Assembly: GCA_963781675.1 (NCBI GenBank)
Contig: CAWAGF010000001.1
Coordinates: forward strand, 310,001 to 374,000
Reading direction: 5' to 3'
DNA: 64,000 nt
DNA from: SCTD01 sp963781675
GTDB lineage: Bacteria; Actinomycetota; Actinomycetes; Mycobacteriales; SCTD01
The notes beneath the pieces were generated by a model that was given only the letters and a program-made list of their open reading frames with translations, had not been told where the DNA came from and ran no database searches. The position numbers and the translations under genes are program-made. Positions 53,201-63,473 of this stretch are shown here, piece after piece. Numbering within the stretch: the first letter of the stretch is position 1; every line of letters starts with the position of its first letter.

Positions 53201-54021
53201 CGAGCCGCGCGTCGGCCGTCATGCCCCGCACGGTGAAGCCGTCAGCGAAGGCCGGCACGAGGGCGGACCGCACCGCGAGGCGCCACGCCGTCGCGGCGGT
53301 CGGCTCCGAGACCCGCAGCGCCTCGACGTCCGCGGGCAGCCGCAGCAACAGCGACGTGCAGTCGTCGTGGGTGGCGCCGGTGGCCACCGGCAGCCCGTCG
53401 GCCTCGTCCAGGAGCAGGACGGCGTCGCCGGCAGGAACCGCGCCGCCCGCCTCCGCGGTCAGGTCCCAGCGGGTGAACAGCCGGTCGCTGCTCTCGCCGC
53501 CGTTCACGCCGTCGGCCATCGGGCCGTAGAAGTCCGGCAGGTACTCCACGCCCGTGGCGCCGAGCTTGACGAGGTTGAACCACGCGTTGCGCCGGACCAG
53601 CGGGTCGAAGGTCCAGGTGATGGTGCGTGATCCCGCGCTGCAGGGCCCAGGCGCGCTGGTGCAGCTTCAGGGCGACGCCGACGCCGCGGCCCTGGTGCAG
53701 CACGCCGCTGATGTGCGAGTGCAGCACCGTGCTGCCCCCGGCGTCGATGCCGAGGAAGCCGGAGGACGCCCCGACCAGCACGTCGCCGGCGTACGCGCCG
53801 ACCACGTAGCCACCGGCGTGCTCCACGGCGCGCATCACCTCGGCGGACAGGGGGGACGCCGTGCGGTCGGTGCGCCAGACGCGGGCGAACAGGTCTGCGG
53901 CGTCCTGGACCCCGGCCAGCGTGTCCAGCGGCAGCAGGCGGACGCCGGCCCGCTCGGTCACGAGGTCGGCGTCTGCACGCGCCGCCGCGACGGCGGAGGT
54001 GTCGGGCAGGGTCGAGGTCAC
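53187..54021 (-). CDS. GNAT-superfamily acetyltransferase, COG3375-like (one frameshift)
   Basis: GTG 54021. The N-terminal part has a GNAT core (DLFARVWRTDRTASPLSAEVMRAV, VVGAYAGDVLVGASSGFLG, then LHQGRGVGVALKLHQRAWALQRG). Near 53627 one extra base shifts the frame, and the expected continuation TITWTFDPLVRRNAWFNLVKLGATG then runs to 53187. The ITWTFDPL-x-x-N-A-x-FN-x-x-KLG signature is typical of this family, whose acceptor is unknown. The length is 3n+1. The gene ends within the octamer array. Confidence 0.82.
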
Positions 54022-54054
54022 GCCGCCCAGGCTCCCCGCCGGGGCGCGACGCGG

Positions 54055-54225
54055 CTTCGTCCGCCACCGAGAAGCACCCCGCCGGCCTTCGTCCGGCCTG
54101 ACGACGGCGGTACGCGCCGCCGCGTGCCTGGTACAGCCGGCACAAGGCGCCGCCGCGGCTTCGTCCAGCCGGACGACCTCCGGGGTCGCGAGGTGCGGCA
54201 GGGTCGGTTCGTGGCCTTCGTCACG
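54055..54225. promoter_or_regulatory. Recurring CTTCGTCC words in the divergent region before the binding-protein operon
   Basis: CTTCGTCC occurs at 54055, 54087 and 54159, with CTTCGTCA at 54216; another CTTCGTCCGG lies at 51052 before copy 2 of the S12 hydrolase. They may be half-sites for a shared regulator. Spacing (32, 72, 57) is irregular, so this is tentative. Confidence 0.3.
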
Positions 54226-54284
54226 TTCGGCGGCAGGGGGTGCCGCTTCCCGTGTCGAAGTCAGGGCCGACCCAGGAGGCACCC

Positions 54285-55889
54285 GTGACCCGACGTCCCG
54301 CGCAGCGCACCCGAGCCCTCGGGCTGCTCCTCGCCTCGGCCCTGGCCACCGCGGCCTGCGGGTCCACCGTGCAGCAGGCGGGCGGTGACGCGCTGCTCGG
54401 CGGCGTTCCGGGAGCGGCCGCCCCGGAGCTCGGCGGCGACGGGCTGAGCGCCCCCGGCGCGACCGCGCCCGGCGGCACCACCATCGGCGGCGGCACCGGG
54501 GTCTCAGGCGGCTTCGGCACCGGCACGACCGGTGGCAGCAGCACAGGGACCCCCGGCGGCACCGGCACCACCGGCACCACCGGCGGCAGCGGCAGCGGCA
54601 CGACGACCGGCGGCGGCACGACGACGACCGGCGGCGGACCGACCACGACCGGGACCTCAGCGGGGGCGGTGGGGCCGGGCGTCACCGACACGACCATCGC
54701 GATCGGCCTGCCGTACTGCAACGACTGCGCCGCCGGCAACGCCGCCCTCGGGGCCGGCGGGGAGGACCCCGGCGACACCCGCCGCTACTACCAGGCGGCC
54801 CTCGACGACGTGAACGCCCGCGGCGGCGTGCTGGGCCGCAAGCTCGTGCCGGTCTTCCACGAGATCAGCGTCAGCGACAACATCGACGCCTCCGCGCAGG
54901 AGGCCTGCGAGACGTTCACCAAGGACAACAAGGTCCTGTACATGGCCGCGGTCCGCGGCGAGATCTCCTACACGTGCGGCCAGAAGGCCGGGGCCCTGGT
55001 CACCGGTGGCGGCGGCACCGGCCCGGTCTACGACAAGTTCCCCAACGTCTTCGCGCCGGCGTCCATCCGCCTCGAGCGGCTGTTCGACGTGACCGTGAAG
55101 TCGATGGTGCGCGCCGGGTGGCAGAAGCCGGAGCCGAAGTGGCCCACCGGCAAGATCGGGCTGATCACCTGGGACAGCAACGACTACCGCTACGCGATGA
55201 AGAACGGCTACCTCAAGGGGCTGGCCGAGGCGGGCCTGAAGGACGAGCTGGTCCGCTACATCGCCGTGCCGCAGAACCCGAACTCCATCGCGGACGCCAG
55301 CGCTGCCGTCAGCAACGCCGTGCTGGCCTTCCGGCAGGCCGGGATCGACCACGTCTTCATCGGTGACGGGCCCGCCGGCATCTTCACCGGCGTCGGCCTC
55401 ACGCTGCTGTTCCTGCAGAACTCCCAGAGCCAGAACTACTTCCCTCGGTACGGCTTCAACGGCAACAACGCCCCGGACTTCGAGCAGCACCCGCCGGAGC
55501 AGCTGGTCGGGATGATCGCCATCGACTCCTTCGACGAGGCGGCGAGCAAGGACGAGGGCATCGCCCTCAACCCGGTGCGGGAGCGCTGCTTCGCGGTGAT
55601 GAAGAAGAAGGGCCTGCCCGTCGGCCAGTCCCAGACGCAGGGGGTCGCGGTCAACGCCTGCGACGTCGTCTGGTTCGCCGAGGCGGTCCTCGAGCGGTCC
55701 ACGGCCGGCACGACGCTGCCGAGCCTGATCGAGGCGGCGGAGTCGCTCGGCACCAGCTACCGCTCGCCGCTCAGCTACGGCAACCGGCTCAAGCGCGGCC
55801 AGCACGACGGCGTCGCGCTGTTCCGCGCGCTCAAGTACGACGATGGCTGCTCCTGCATCGTCTACACCTCGAAGCCCTTCGAGCCGTGA
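54285..55889 (+). CDS. ABC-type substrate-binding lipoprotein, paralogue 2
   Basis: 534 aa from GTG 54285, with CCAGGAGG 6 bases upstream. The lipobox is TAACGS (Cys about 25). A Gly/Thr-rich linker (about 60-125) precedes the type I binding fold, with all marker segments of paralogue 1, including YCNDCAAGNAALGAGGEDPG and the tail YTSKPFEP. It overlaps paralogue 3 by 4 bases. Shared Cys residues (YCNDC, QEACETF, CGQKAG, GCSC) suggest conserved disulfides in the mature protein. Confidence 0.9.
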   Translation: MTRRPAQRTRALGLLLASALATAACGSTVQQAGGDALLGGVPGAAAPELGGDGLSAPGATAPGGTTIGGGTGVSGGFGTGTTGGSSTGTPGGTGTTGTTGGSGSGTTTGGGTTTTGGGPTTTGTSAGAVGPGVTDTTIAIGLPYCNDCAAGNAALGAGGEDPGDTRRYYQAALDDVNARGGVLGRKLVPVFHEISVSDNIDASAQEACETFTKDNKVLYMAAVRGEISYTCGQKAGALVTGGGGTGPVYDKFPNVFAPASIRLERLFDVTVKSMVRAGWQKPEPKWPTGKIGLITWDSNDYRYAMKNGYLKGLAEAGLKDELVRYIAVPQNPNSIADASAAVSNAVLAFRQAGIDHVFIGDGPAGIFTGVGLTLLFLQNSQSQNYFPRYGFNGNNAPDFEQHPPEQLVGMIAIDSFDEAASKDEGIALNPVRERCFAVMKKKGLPVGQSQTQGVAVNACDVVWFAEAVLERSTAGTTLPSLIEAAESLGTSYRSPLSYGNRLKRGQHDGVALFRALKYDDGCSCIVYTSKPFEP

Positions 55890-57454
55890 GCAGGACAGCC
55901 GCGGCCCTCGCCTCGCTCGCGCTGCTGGTGACGACGGCGTGCGGGTCGACGGTGCAGCAGCAGACCGCCGGCGACGCACTCGTCGGCGGCGGCCTCGCCG
56001 CTCCCGAGCTCGGCGGGGACGGCCTCGGCGTCCCCGGGGCGGCGGTCCCGGACGACCCGACGCAGGGCGGCGGCACCTCGGTGCTCACCGCCCCCGGCGG
56101 GACTTCGACGACCACCACCGGCGGCAGCACCTCCTTGTCGGGCAGCACGAGTGGCGCACCGGGCACGAGTGGCGGCGGCCCGGCCGCTCCCGGTGGAGGC
56201 CCGGCGACCAGCGGCCAGGGCGGCTCCGCCGCCGACGGGCCTGGTGTGACGGCGAAGACGATCGCCCTCGGCATCCCGTACTGCCCCGACTGCGCAGGCA
56301 CCAACGCCGCCGTCGGCGGGGGCGGCGACGACCCCGGCGACACGCGCCGCTACATGCAGGCAGCCCTCGACGAGGTGAACGCCCGCGGCGGCGTGCTGGG
56401 CCGCAAGCTCGTGCCGGTCTTCCACGAGTTCAGCGCGAGCGACCCGCTCGACGTGTCGGCGCAGGAGGCCTGCGAGACCTTCACCAAGGACAACCAGGTC
56501 CTGATCATGTACTTCCGCGGCGACCTGTTCTACGACTGCGGCAGGAAGGCCGGCTCGCTCGTCGGGGCGCTCGGCGGCGGCACCGGGCAGACGTACGAGA
56601 AGTTCCCCAACGTGTTCGCGCCGGGCTTCGTGCGCCTGGAGCGCCTGTACGACGTCACGGTCAAGGCGATGGTGCGGGCCGGCTGGCAGAAGCCGGTGGC
56701 CCCCTGGCCGACCGGCAAGATCGGGCTGATCACCTGGGACACCAGCGAGTACCGCTTCGCGATGAAGAACGGCTACCTCAAGGCGATGGCCGCTGCAGGG
56801 CTGAAGGACGAGGACGTCCGGTACGTCGCCGTGCCGCAGAACGCGAACTCGATCGCCGACGCGAGCGCGGCCGTCAGCAGCGCCGTCCTGTCGTTCCGCG
56901 ACAAGGGCATCGACCACGTCCTCATCGGCGACGGGCCGGCCGGCATCTTCGGCGGCTGCGGGCTGTCCTTCCTGTTCCTGTCGAACGCGAGGTCGCAGGC
57001 GTACTCGCCGCGGTACGGCTTCAACAGCAACAACTGCCCCGACTTCGCCAACCACCCCAAGGAGCAGCTCGTCGGCATGCTCGCCGTCGACAACGGGGAC
57101 ACCGAGGCGCCGGCCGACGAGGGCATCGCCCTCAACCCCGTGCGGGAGCGCTGCTACGCCACGATGAAGAAGAAGGGCCTGCCGGTCACCGACGACCAGA
57201 CCCGCAACATCGCCGGGCTCGCCTGCGAGTACGCCTACTTCGCCGAAGCGGTGCTCGGCCGGGCGACGAAGGGGACGACGCTGCCGAGCCTCATCGCCGC
57301 CGCGGAGTCGCTGGGCGCGTCGTACCGGTCGCCGATGAGCTTCGGCAACCGCTTCGGCCCGGGCCAGCACGACGGGGCGGCGCTGTTCCGCGCGCTGCGC
57401 TGGGACGAGGGCTGCCAGTGCAACGTCTACACGAGCAAGCCGTTCGAGCCGTGA
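55886..57454 (+). CDS. ABC-type substrate-binding lipoprotein, paralogue 3
   Basis: 522 aa from GTG 55886, coupled to paralogue 2. The lipobox is TTACGS. A Thr/Gly/Ser linker is followed by the binding fold: YCPDCAGTNAAVG, GDTRRYMQAALDEVNARGGVLGRKLVPVFHE, QEACETFTKDN, IGDGPAGIFGGCG and the tail VYTSKPFEP. Differences from paralogues 1 and 2 concentrate in the linker and in ligand-side loops (for example MYFRGDLFYDCG), so ligands may differ. Confidence 0.9.
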   Translation: MSRTAAALASLALLVTTACGSTVQQQTAGDALVGGGLAAPELGGDGLGVPGAAVPDDPTQGGGTSVLTAPGGTSTTTTGGSTSLSGSTSGAPGTSGGGPAAPGGGPATSGQGGSAADGPGVTAKTIALGIPYCPDCAGTNAAVGGGGDDPGDTRRYMQAALDEVNARGGVLGRKLVPVFHEFSASDPLDVSAQEACETFTKDNQVLIMYFRGDLFYDCGRKAGSLVGALGGGTGQTYEKFPNVFAPGFVRLERLYDVTVKAMVRAGWQKPVAPWPTGKIGLITWDTSEYRFAMKNGYLKAMAAAGLKDEDVRYVAVPQNANSIADASAAVSSAVLSFRDKGIDHVLIGDGPAGIFGGCGLSFLFLSNARSQAYSPRYGFNSNNCPDFANHPKEQLVGMLAVDNGDTEAPADEGIALNPVRERCYATMKKKGLPVTDDQTRNIAGLACEYAYFAEAVLGRATKGTTLPSLIAAAESLGASYRSPMSFGNRFGPGQHDGAALFRALRWDEGCQCNVYTSKPFEP

Positions 57455-57543
57455 GCGGTGTTGTGGCGGACGCCAGCAGCCGCGTCCTGACTTCGTCGTG
57501 CGGGACGGAGGCGCGAGGCCCGGCGCGGGCGCACACTCGTGGG

Positions 57544-58566
57544 GTGCGCACCCCCGTCCGCCTCCTCCTCGGTGCCGGCCTGGTCGCCGGTGCGGTCCTC
57601 GGTCCTGCCGTGCCGGTGCTCGCCGCCGGCACCGGGACGGCGACGGTGAAGACGACGGCCGAGGCGTGGTACCGCAGCACGCCGACCTGCGCCCTGCCTA
57701 CCGGTTGCGTCGACCTCAGCACCGTCGCGCCCAGCCCGTACGCCCCCGACACCCTCCACGTCGGCGTCAACGGCGGTGCGGAGGAGGCGCGGACCTACCT
57801 GCAGCTCGACCTCGCCGCGATCCCCGGCGGCACCAAGCCCACCGGCGGGACGCTCCTTCTCCCGGTGGCGGCCGGTCCGCAGGACGGCACGCGCCTGCCG
57901 GAGACGGCCAAGCTCCAGGCCTGCTTCGTCCTCGACGACGTCGAGGAGGTCGACGGGGCGTTCACCGCACCCCCGGAGGCCGACTGCGACACGGCGGCCG
58001 CGCCCGCCGTGTTCGTGCCCGCTGCGGGCGCCGCGCCGGCCGCGTTCACCGTGGACCTCGCCCCGCTGGCCGCCGTGTGGCAGCAGTCGCTGCCGGCCGG
58101 CGTGCTGGCCCTGGTGCCCGCGGGCCCGATCGCCCAGTCGGACACCTGGCACGTCGCCTTCTCCGACCGCAGCCGCACCGGCGAGGGCGTCAGCCCGATC
58201 ACCGCCGCGCTGGCCTTCGTCTCCGCCTCGGTCGACACCAGCGGCGAGGCGCCGCCGGTCGTGGACGCGCCGGCCTTCGCGGCGCCGCCCGCGTTCGACG
58301 GCGGATCGTCCTTCGACAGCGGACCGGCGACCAGCTTCGCCGCGCCGAGCGTCGTCGAGGGGCCCGCTCTGCCGGCCCCCGTGGCCCAGGCCGCACCTGC
58401 ACCGGTCGCCGCCGCCCCGGTCTCGCAGGTCGTCCCGGTTGCGCAGTCCGTGGTGCAGCAGGGCTTCCGCTACCCGGGCGTGTTCCTGCTCCCGCTCGTG
58501 CTCGCCCTGGGCGCCGGCTGGATCGGCCGGGCGCTCACCCGCGACCTGACCGCCGACCGCGCCTGA
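57544..58566 (+). CDS. Exported single-pass surface protein of the binding-protein operon
   Basis: 340 aa from GTG 57544, where a signal peptide begins (VRTPVRLLLGAGLVAG to VLA); GTG 57451 is the coupled alternative but adds 31 unlikely residues. The mature N-terminal half is a DNRLRE-like beta domain (ARTYLQLDLAAIPGGTKPTGGTLLLPV, WYRSTPTC-CVDLS). A Pro/Ala/Ser-rich stalk (about 225-305) and a C-terminal transmembrane helix with basic tail (FLLPLVLALGAGWIGRALTR) follow. It may display or scaffold proteins at the surface. I do not recognise a specific function. Confidence 0.75.
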   Translation: MRTPVRLLLGAGLVAGAVLGPAVPVLAAGTGTATVKTTAEAWYRSTPTCALPTGCVDLSTVAPSPYAPDTLHVGVNGGAEEARTYLQLDLAAIPGGTKPTGGTLLLPVAAGPQDGTRLPETAKLQACFVLDDVEEVDGAFTAPPEADCDTAAAPAVFVPAAGAAPAAFTVDLAPLAAVWQQSLPAGVLALVPAGPIAQSDTWHVAFSDRSRTGEGVSPITAALAFVSASVDTSGEAPPVVDAPAFAAPPAFDGGSSFDSGPATSFAAPSVVEGPALPAPVAQAAPAPVAAAPVSQVVPVAQSVVQQGFRYPGVFLLPLVLALGAGWIGRALTRDLTADRA

Positions 58567-58579
58567 CCGGAGCGGCCTC

Positions 58580-60077
58580 CTACGACGGTGCCGTCACCGG
58601 CTCCTGCTCGCGGTAGCCGAGGGCCCGCAGGTGGAGGTCCAGGTGCAGCAGGAGCCGCGCCTCGCCGTCCGCGAGGTCGAGGCCGAACAGCTGCACGGCG
58701 CGGTTCCACCTGTAGCGCAGGGTGTTCCCGTGCACGTGCAGCCGCGCTGCGGCCCGGGTGACGTCGCCGTGGGCGTCCAGCCAGGCGAGCAGCGATTCGG
58801 CGTAGCGCGTGCCGTGCTCGGCGTCGGAGGCGGCGATCGCGGCCGCGCCCGCGCTCGGCAGCGCGCCCTGCGTGGCAAGGGCGTCCCCGATGCGGAGCAG
58901 CTGCACCAGGGCGCGGTGCCTGCTGACGAAGCGCACGACCGGCCCGCCGGAGGATCCCAGGTCGAGCAACGACGCGACCTGCGCGTGCGCCGCGGTGAGG
59001 TCGGTGCCGACGGGCACCGGCTCGCTCACCACGACGGTGGCCGCCTCCAGCCCGGTCCGTTGGAGCAGCGAGAGGAGCGCCGTCTCGAGGCGGTCCTCGG
59101 AGGTCCAGGGCAGGACGGCCAGGACGTGCTGCCCGGCCTGACCGGCCAGGCCGGTGCTCTCGATCCGCTGCGCGCGCAGGCTGAGCACGTCGCTCATGCG
59201 GGCCCGGCGCAGCTCGTCGAGGTCGCTGCCGCCGGGGCAGGCGACGCCGACGACCACCGCCGGCCCCCGCGGCTCGAGCTCCGGCGCCTGCGGCTCGCGC
59301 AGGACCCGGGCCAGCGAGGCGATCCCGCTGCTCGCGGCTGCGGCCGCGGGTGCCGGTCACGGTGCGGACCGCGGCTCGGAAGCTCGGCGCGCTGGACATC
59401 AGGACCGCCGCGCTGTCCGGGTGCAGCGTGGACCGGTCGCCGATGACCCAGACCGAGCCGACGGGCTCGTCGGGCACGCCCAGGCCGAGCGCCAGGCGGG
59501 GCCAGCTCTCCGGACCGCCCTCCAGGTGGAGGGGCTCCCGGCTGCGCCACAGCTGCGCGTACCACTGGTCCCGCTCCACGTGCTCGGGCACCTGCCGGCC
59601 CAGGATCCCCTTCCTCCGGACGTCGTCGATCGGCTGTCCGGCGACCGTGCTGAACGCCAGGATGCGCCGGTCTGCGTCCTCGACGGCGACGGCCCCGCCG
59701 ACGGCCAGCGCCAGCGCGTCCGCCATCGCGAACAGGTCGGCCCCGCTGGGCGGGGCGAGCACCTGTCGGCGCAGGCGCTCGTGCAGGTCGGTCCAGCGCT
59801 CGCCGTCCGGCACCGTCAGCACCGCGGTCTCCGGCGGCAGCCGGGACGCGGCGGCGGCGTCCGACGCGCGCACCACCACGACCGGCGCCTCGGGGACGGG
59901 ACCGCGCGGGTCCGCCCAGAGCACGACGACAGGTGCGCGCAGGACCGGGTCGCCCGCGGCCTGGAGCACGACGTCGAGGACGGCCTGCCCGTCGGTGCCC
60001 GGGCGCAGCACCGCCGCGCCGCCGTGCCGGAGCAGCTCGACGACGGAGGCTGCGTCCTGGGCCTCCGCTGCGCTCAC
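58580..60077 (-). CDS. PucR/CdaR-family transcriptional regulator (one frameshift)
   Basis: ATG 60077. The N-terminal sensor (about 1-240) includes a GAF-like segment GGAVAVEDADRRILAFSTVAGQPIDDVRRKGILGRQVP. Near 59345 one extra base shifts the frame. The protein continues AAAAASSGIASLARVLREPQ, then a degenerate cyclase-like domain and the PucR helix-turn-helix GDVTRAAARLHVHGNTLRYRWNRAVQLFGLDL. The length is 3n+1. It sits between the binding-protein operon and the amidase operon and may activate either. Confidence 0.83.
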
Positions 60078-60108
60078 CGCTGCATCCTGTCCCAGTGCGG
60101 CCCGGCCG

Positions 60109-61218
60109 TCAGCGACCCGGTGCCGAGCCCACGTGCCACGTCCCGACCGCCTGCCCGGCAGAGGCCACGACCAGGCGGCGCGCGAGGTTCACGGCCGTGC
60201 ACACGTGGTTCGGCACCACGGCGACGACGGCACCGACGGCCCACGTGTCGGGCGCACCGGTCACGACGGCGTGCTCCTCGGTCAGCGTCCGGACGACGGC
60301 AACGGGCGCGTCGACCAGGTACCCGTGTCCCTCGAGCCAGGCCGGCCGGTCCGCCGACAGCGTCTTGCTGCCGGCGTCCAGCACCGCCTCGCCCGGGCGC
60401 GGGCGGCTGACGACCCGTGCCGCCACGAGCAGCGCCACCTGCTCCAGCGGGAGCCCGGTGAGGACCATCTGCTGCGCGTCGCCGAACACGTACGTGCCGG
60501 GGCGCACCTCGGTCAGCACGCCGTCCAGGGGCTGGGCGGCCGTGGGCGTCGAGCCGCCGCTGAGCACGACGTCGGGTCCGAGCAGCGGTACGAGAGCGTC
60601 CCGCGCGCGGGCCAGCGCGTCCCGCTCGTCCTGCGCGGCGGCGCGGGGGGCGTCCGGCGCCGCGTAGGCGTGCCCCGGGTGCGTGAACGCCCCGAGCACC
60701 TGCAGGCCGAGCCGCAGGCACTGCTCGGCCAGGACGGCGACCTGCTCCGGCGGCACGCCCGTGCGGTGCTGGCCGCAGTCGAGCTCGAGCACCACCTGCA
60801 GCGGGCGTGCTGACCCCCGCGCGGCCGCGGCCAGGGCGACCGCCCCGGCCTCGCTGTCGACGCCGACCCGCAGCCGGGTGCGCTCGTGCAGCGCGACGAG
60901 GGCGTCGCCGCGCCCGCCCCCGGCCCAGAACGGGTAGGCGATGAACAGGTCGTCGCACCCGCCGTCCGCCAGCGTGGTCGCCTCGGCCAGCGTGGCGACG
61001 GTCAGGCCGACTGCTCCGGCCGCCAGCTGCCGCCGCGCCACGTCGGTGCTCTTGTGCGTCTTCGCGTGCGGTCGCAGCGCGACGCCCGCCGCGGCGGCGC
61101 GGGCGGCCATGGCCGCGATGCTGCGGTCGAGGACGTCCCGGTCCACCACGACCGCAGGGGTCTGCAGGTCGGGCGGCAGGGCGAAGGCGCCGGGCGGGGC
61201 GTCCAGGGAGGTCGTCAC
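60109..61218 (-). CDS. D-serine dehydratase/D-threonine aldolase-fold PLP enzyme (alanine racemase N-terminal domain)
   Basis: 369 aa from GTG 61218. The fold-type III PLP lysine is in RPHAKTHKS (about 50), followed by GLTVATLAEA and IAYPFWAGG. The C-terminal domain has the zinc pair His-x-Cys in PNHVCTAVN (about 338), known from eukaryotic-type D-serine dehydratase and D-threonine aldolase. Substrates are D-beta-hydroxy amino acids such as D-serine or D-threonine. It overlaps the FAD-linked oxidase gene by 4 bases and is the last gene of the amidase operon. Confidence 0.88.
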   Translation of the reverse strand: MTTSLDAPPGAFALPPDLQTPAVVVDRDVLDRSIAAMAARAAAAGVALRPHAKTHKSTDVARRQLAAGAVGLTVATLAEATTLADGGCDDLFIAYPFWAGGGRGDALVALHERTRLRVGVDSEAGAVALAAAARGSARPLQVVLELDCGQHRTGVPPEQVAVLAEQCLRLGLQVLGAFTHPGHAYAAPDAPRAAAQDERDALARARDALVPLLGPDVVLSGGSTPTAAQPLDGVLTEVRPGTYVFGDAQQMVLTGLPLEQVALLVAARVVSRPRPGEAVLDAGSKTLSADRPAWLEGHGYLVDAPVAVVRTLTEEHAVVTGAPDTWAVGAVVAVVPNHVCTAVNLARRLVVASAGQAVGTWHVGSAPGR

Positions 61219-62664
61219 CCGGCTGAGGGTCGCGCCGGCACGGCACGGCGTCCTCGTCGTGAGGCCCAATCTTCCCGGCCTGCTTCGTCGGGTCCGCCAG
61301 CGCGGGCCGCGGAGGGGAGCAGCACCCCCGGGTTCAGCAGCGCGCGCGGGTCCAGCGCGCGCTTCACGCTGCGCATCAGGGCGAGGTCGGCCGGCGTGCG
61401 CAGCTGCGTCATCCACGGCAGCTTCAGCCGGCCGATCCCGTGCTCGGCGCTCACGGTGCCGCCGAGCGACAGCGCCGTGCCGCAGACGGCGGCGAGCAGG
61501 GGCTCGGGCCGCTCCGTCGCCACGTTCACGTGCAGGCTGCCCTCCATCACGTGGCCGAACAGGAACAGCTCCGCGGCGGGGTCGACGCGCCGCACCGCGT
61601 CCTGCAGGGCGGCGCGCAGCTCCGGCAGGAGGTCCGCGCTGTGCACCGCCGTGTCGAGCTTCACCACGGGGCGGCCCCGCGCGGTGACGAGCAGCGGGTG
61701 CATCTCGCGCGCGGCCCACAGCAGGCGCAGGTCCGGCTCGTCCACCGCGACGGCGAGCGACCGGTCGCCGAGCAGGGAGGCCACGTCCTCGAGCAGGCGG
61801 TCGACGAGGTCGTCGTCGCCGCTCCACTGGGCGAGCACGTGGCAGTCGTGCGCAGGGTCGACCGGGTAGCGCGTCAGGCCACGGTCCAGGCACGCGCGCA
61901 GGCCGCCTGCGAACCAGCCCTCCACCGCGTCGGCCGGCTGGTGCGTGCGCTCGAGCTCGGCGACCGGTCCGGTCAGCTCGGCCAGGTGGTCCGCCGACAC
62001 CAGCACGGCCACCCGACGCGCGGGCCGGGCGACCAGCTGCAGGCGCACGGCGGTGAGCACCCCGAGCGTGCCCTCGCTGCCGGCCAGCAGCCGGACGAGC
62101 TCGAAGCCCGCCGACTCCTTGCCCGGCGGGTCGAGCCGGTCGAGCACGGCTCCGTCGGCGGTCACGGCGACGGCCCCGCGCACCCAGCCTGCGGCGGGCC
62201 GTACCGGTGGGCGAGCAGGCCGCCGGCGTTCGTCGCCACCAGCCCGCCGACGGTCGCCTGCGCCCGGGAGCCCAGGTCGACCGGCAGCAGCAGCCCGTGC
62301 GCCGTCGCCGCCGTCTGCACCGCCTCCAGCGTGGCGCCCGCCCCCGCGACGACCTGGCTTCGGGCGACGTCGACCTCGACCCGGTCCAGCCGCGTGGTGC
62401 TGAGCAGGATCGCGCCTCGACGGGCACCGCCCCGCCGACGAGGCCGGTGTTCCCACCCTGGGGGACCACCGCGACGCGGTGCGCGTCGGCGAGCTGCAGG
62501 ACGCGCGCTACCTCTTCCGTCGAGCAGGGCAGCACGACCGCGCACGCGCGACCGGTCCAGCGTCCGGTCCAGTCCTGCTCGTACGGCTGCCTGCTCGCCG
62601 AGGACGTCAGGCAGCGGTCACCGAGCAGCTGCGACAGCGCCGCCACGACGGACGTGCTGCTCAC
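61215..62664 (-). CDS. FAD-linked D-2-hydroxyacid oxidase/dehydrogenase, GlcD type (two frameshifts)
   Basis: GTG 62664 overlaps the alpha/beta hydrolase stop. The FAD domain has VVPQGGNTGLVGGAVP and ATVGGLVATNAGG. The C-terminal domain has LFGHVMEGSLHVNV, SAEHGIGRLKLPWMTQLR and RALDPRALLNPGVLLP. Missing single bases near 62418 and 62205 split it into three frames; two deletions agree with the length of 3n+1. It is a homologue of the serA-linked enzyme at 22638. Here it may oxidise a D-hydroxyacid or D-lactate released in the pathway. Confidence 0.85.
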
Positions 62665-63473
62665 CGGTGCAGGTCGTGGAAGGCGCGGATGGCCGCGGCG
62701 ACGACCTCCGGGTGCGTCGCGATGAGCATGTGGCCCGCGGCGACCTCGACCACCGTCACGTCCGGGCGCGTGGCGGCCAGGACGGCGAGGTCGCGCTGCA
62801 GCCCGCGGCGGTGGGCGACCTGCAGCCGGGCCATGTCGGCGCCGAGCGCCCAGCTCGCGCCGCGGCGGGGCGGCGCGACGGCGTTGAAGGCGAGCGACGG
62901 GCAGGGAGCCGCCGCGTGCCACGCCACGACGTCCGAGCCGTCGAGCTGCTGCGAAGACCTGGCGGGTCGTGCCGTCACGGCTCTGGCGCGACAGCCGGAC
63001 CAGCACGCGGGCTGCGCGGGACGGCAGGTGCCCGCTCGCGATCTGCGTGAGCCGGGCCTGCACGTGGCCCTCGTCCTCGCCGAGGTAGCGGTGCGCGACG
63101 CCCGGGCCCCACCCGTCGACGTTGACGACGCCGGCCGTCGGACGGCCGGACATCGCGTAGCGCAGGGCGACCATGCCGCCGAGCGAGTGCCCCCCGACGT
63201 AGGGGTTCTCGAGCCCAGGTGGTCGACGACGGCAGCCAGGTCGTCGACCGCGGCAGCGAAGTCCCAGGGCCCTGTGGTCGAGCCCCCATGACCCCGCAGG
63301 TCCATCGTCACGACCCGCCAGCCCGGGAGCCGCGAGGCCACGCCGGCCAGACCGCGCTGCCGGCCGCCCAGGCCCGGCATCAGCACGAGGCAGGGCCCGT
63401 CGCCGCCCCGGTCCGTCGTCGCCAGCTGGACGTCCCCCTGGCGGACGAGCGCCGTGCGCACCGGCGTCGTCAC
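62661..63473 (-). CDS. Alpha/beta hydrolase (two frameshifts)
   Basis: GTG 63473 overlaps the amidase stop. The segments are LVLMPGLGGRQRGLAGVASRLPGWRVVTMDLRGHGGS, then after a shift near 63213 the nucleophile elbow GGHSLGGMVALRYAMSGRP, then after a shift near 62955 WHAAAPCPSLAFNAV and the catalytic His in AAGHMLIATHPEVV. The length is a multiple of three, consistent with one insertion and one deletion. It is probably an esterase, lactonase or amidase of the operon; the substrate is unknown. Confidence 0.8.
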   Translation of the reverse strand: MTTPVRTALVRQGDVQLATTDRGGDGPCLVLMPGLGGRQRGLAGVASRLPGWRVVTMDLRGHGGSTTGPWDFAAAVDDLAAVVDHLGSRTPTSGGTRSAAWSPCATRCPAVRRPASSTSTGGARASRTATSARTRATCRPGSRRSRAGTCRPAQPACWSGCRARAVTARPARSSQQLDGSDVVAWHAAAPCPSLAFNAVAPPRRGASWALGADMARLQVAHRRGLQRDLAVLAATRPDVTVVEVAAGHMLIATHPEVVAAAIRAFHDLHR

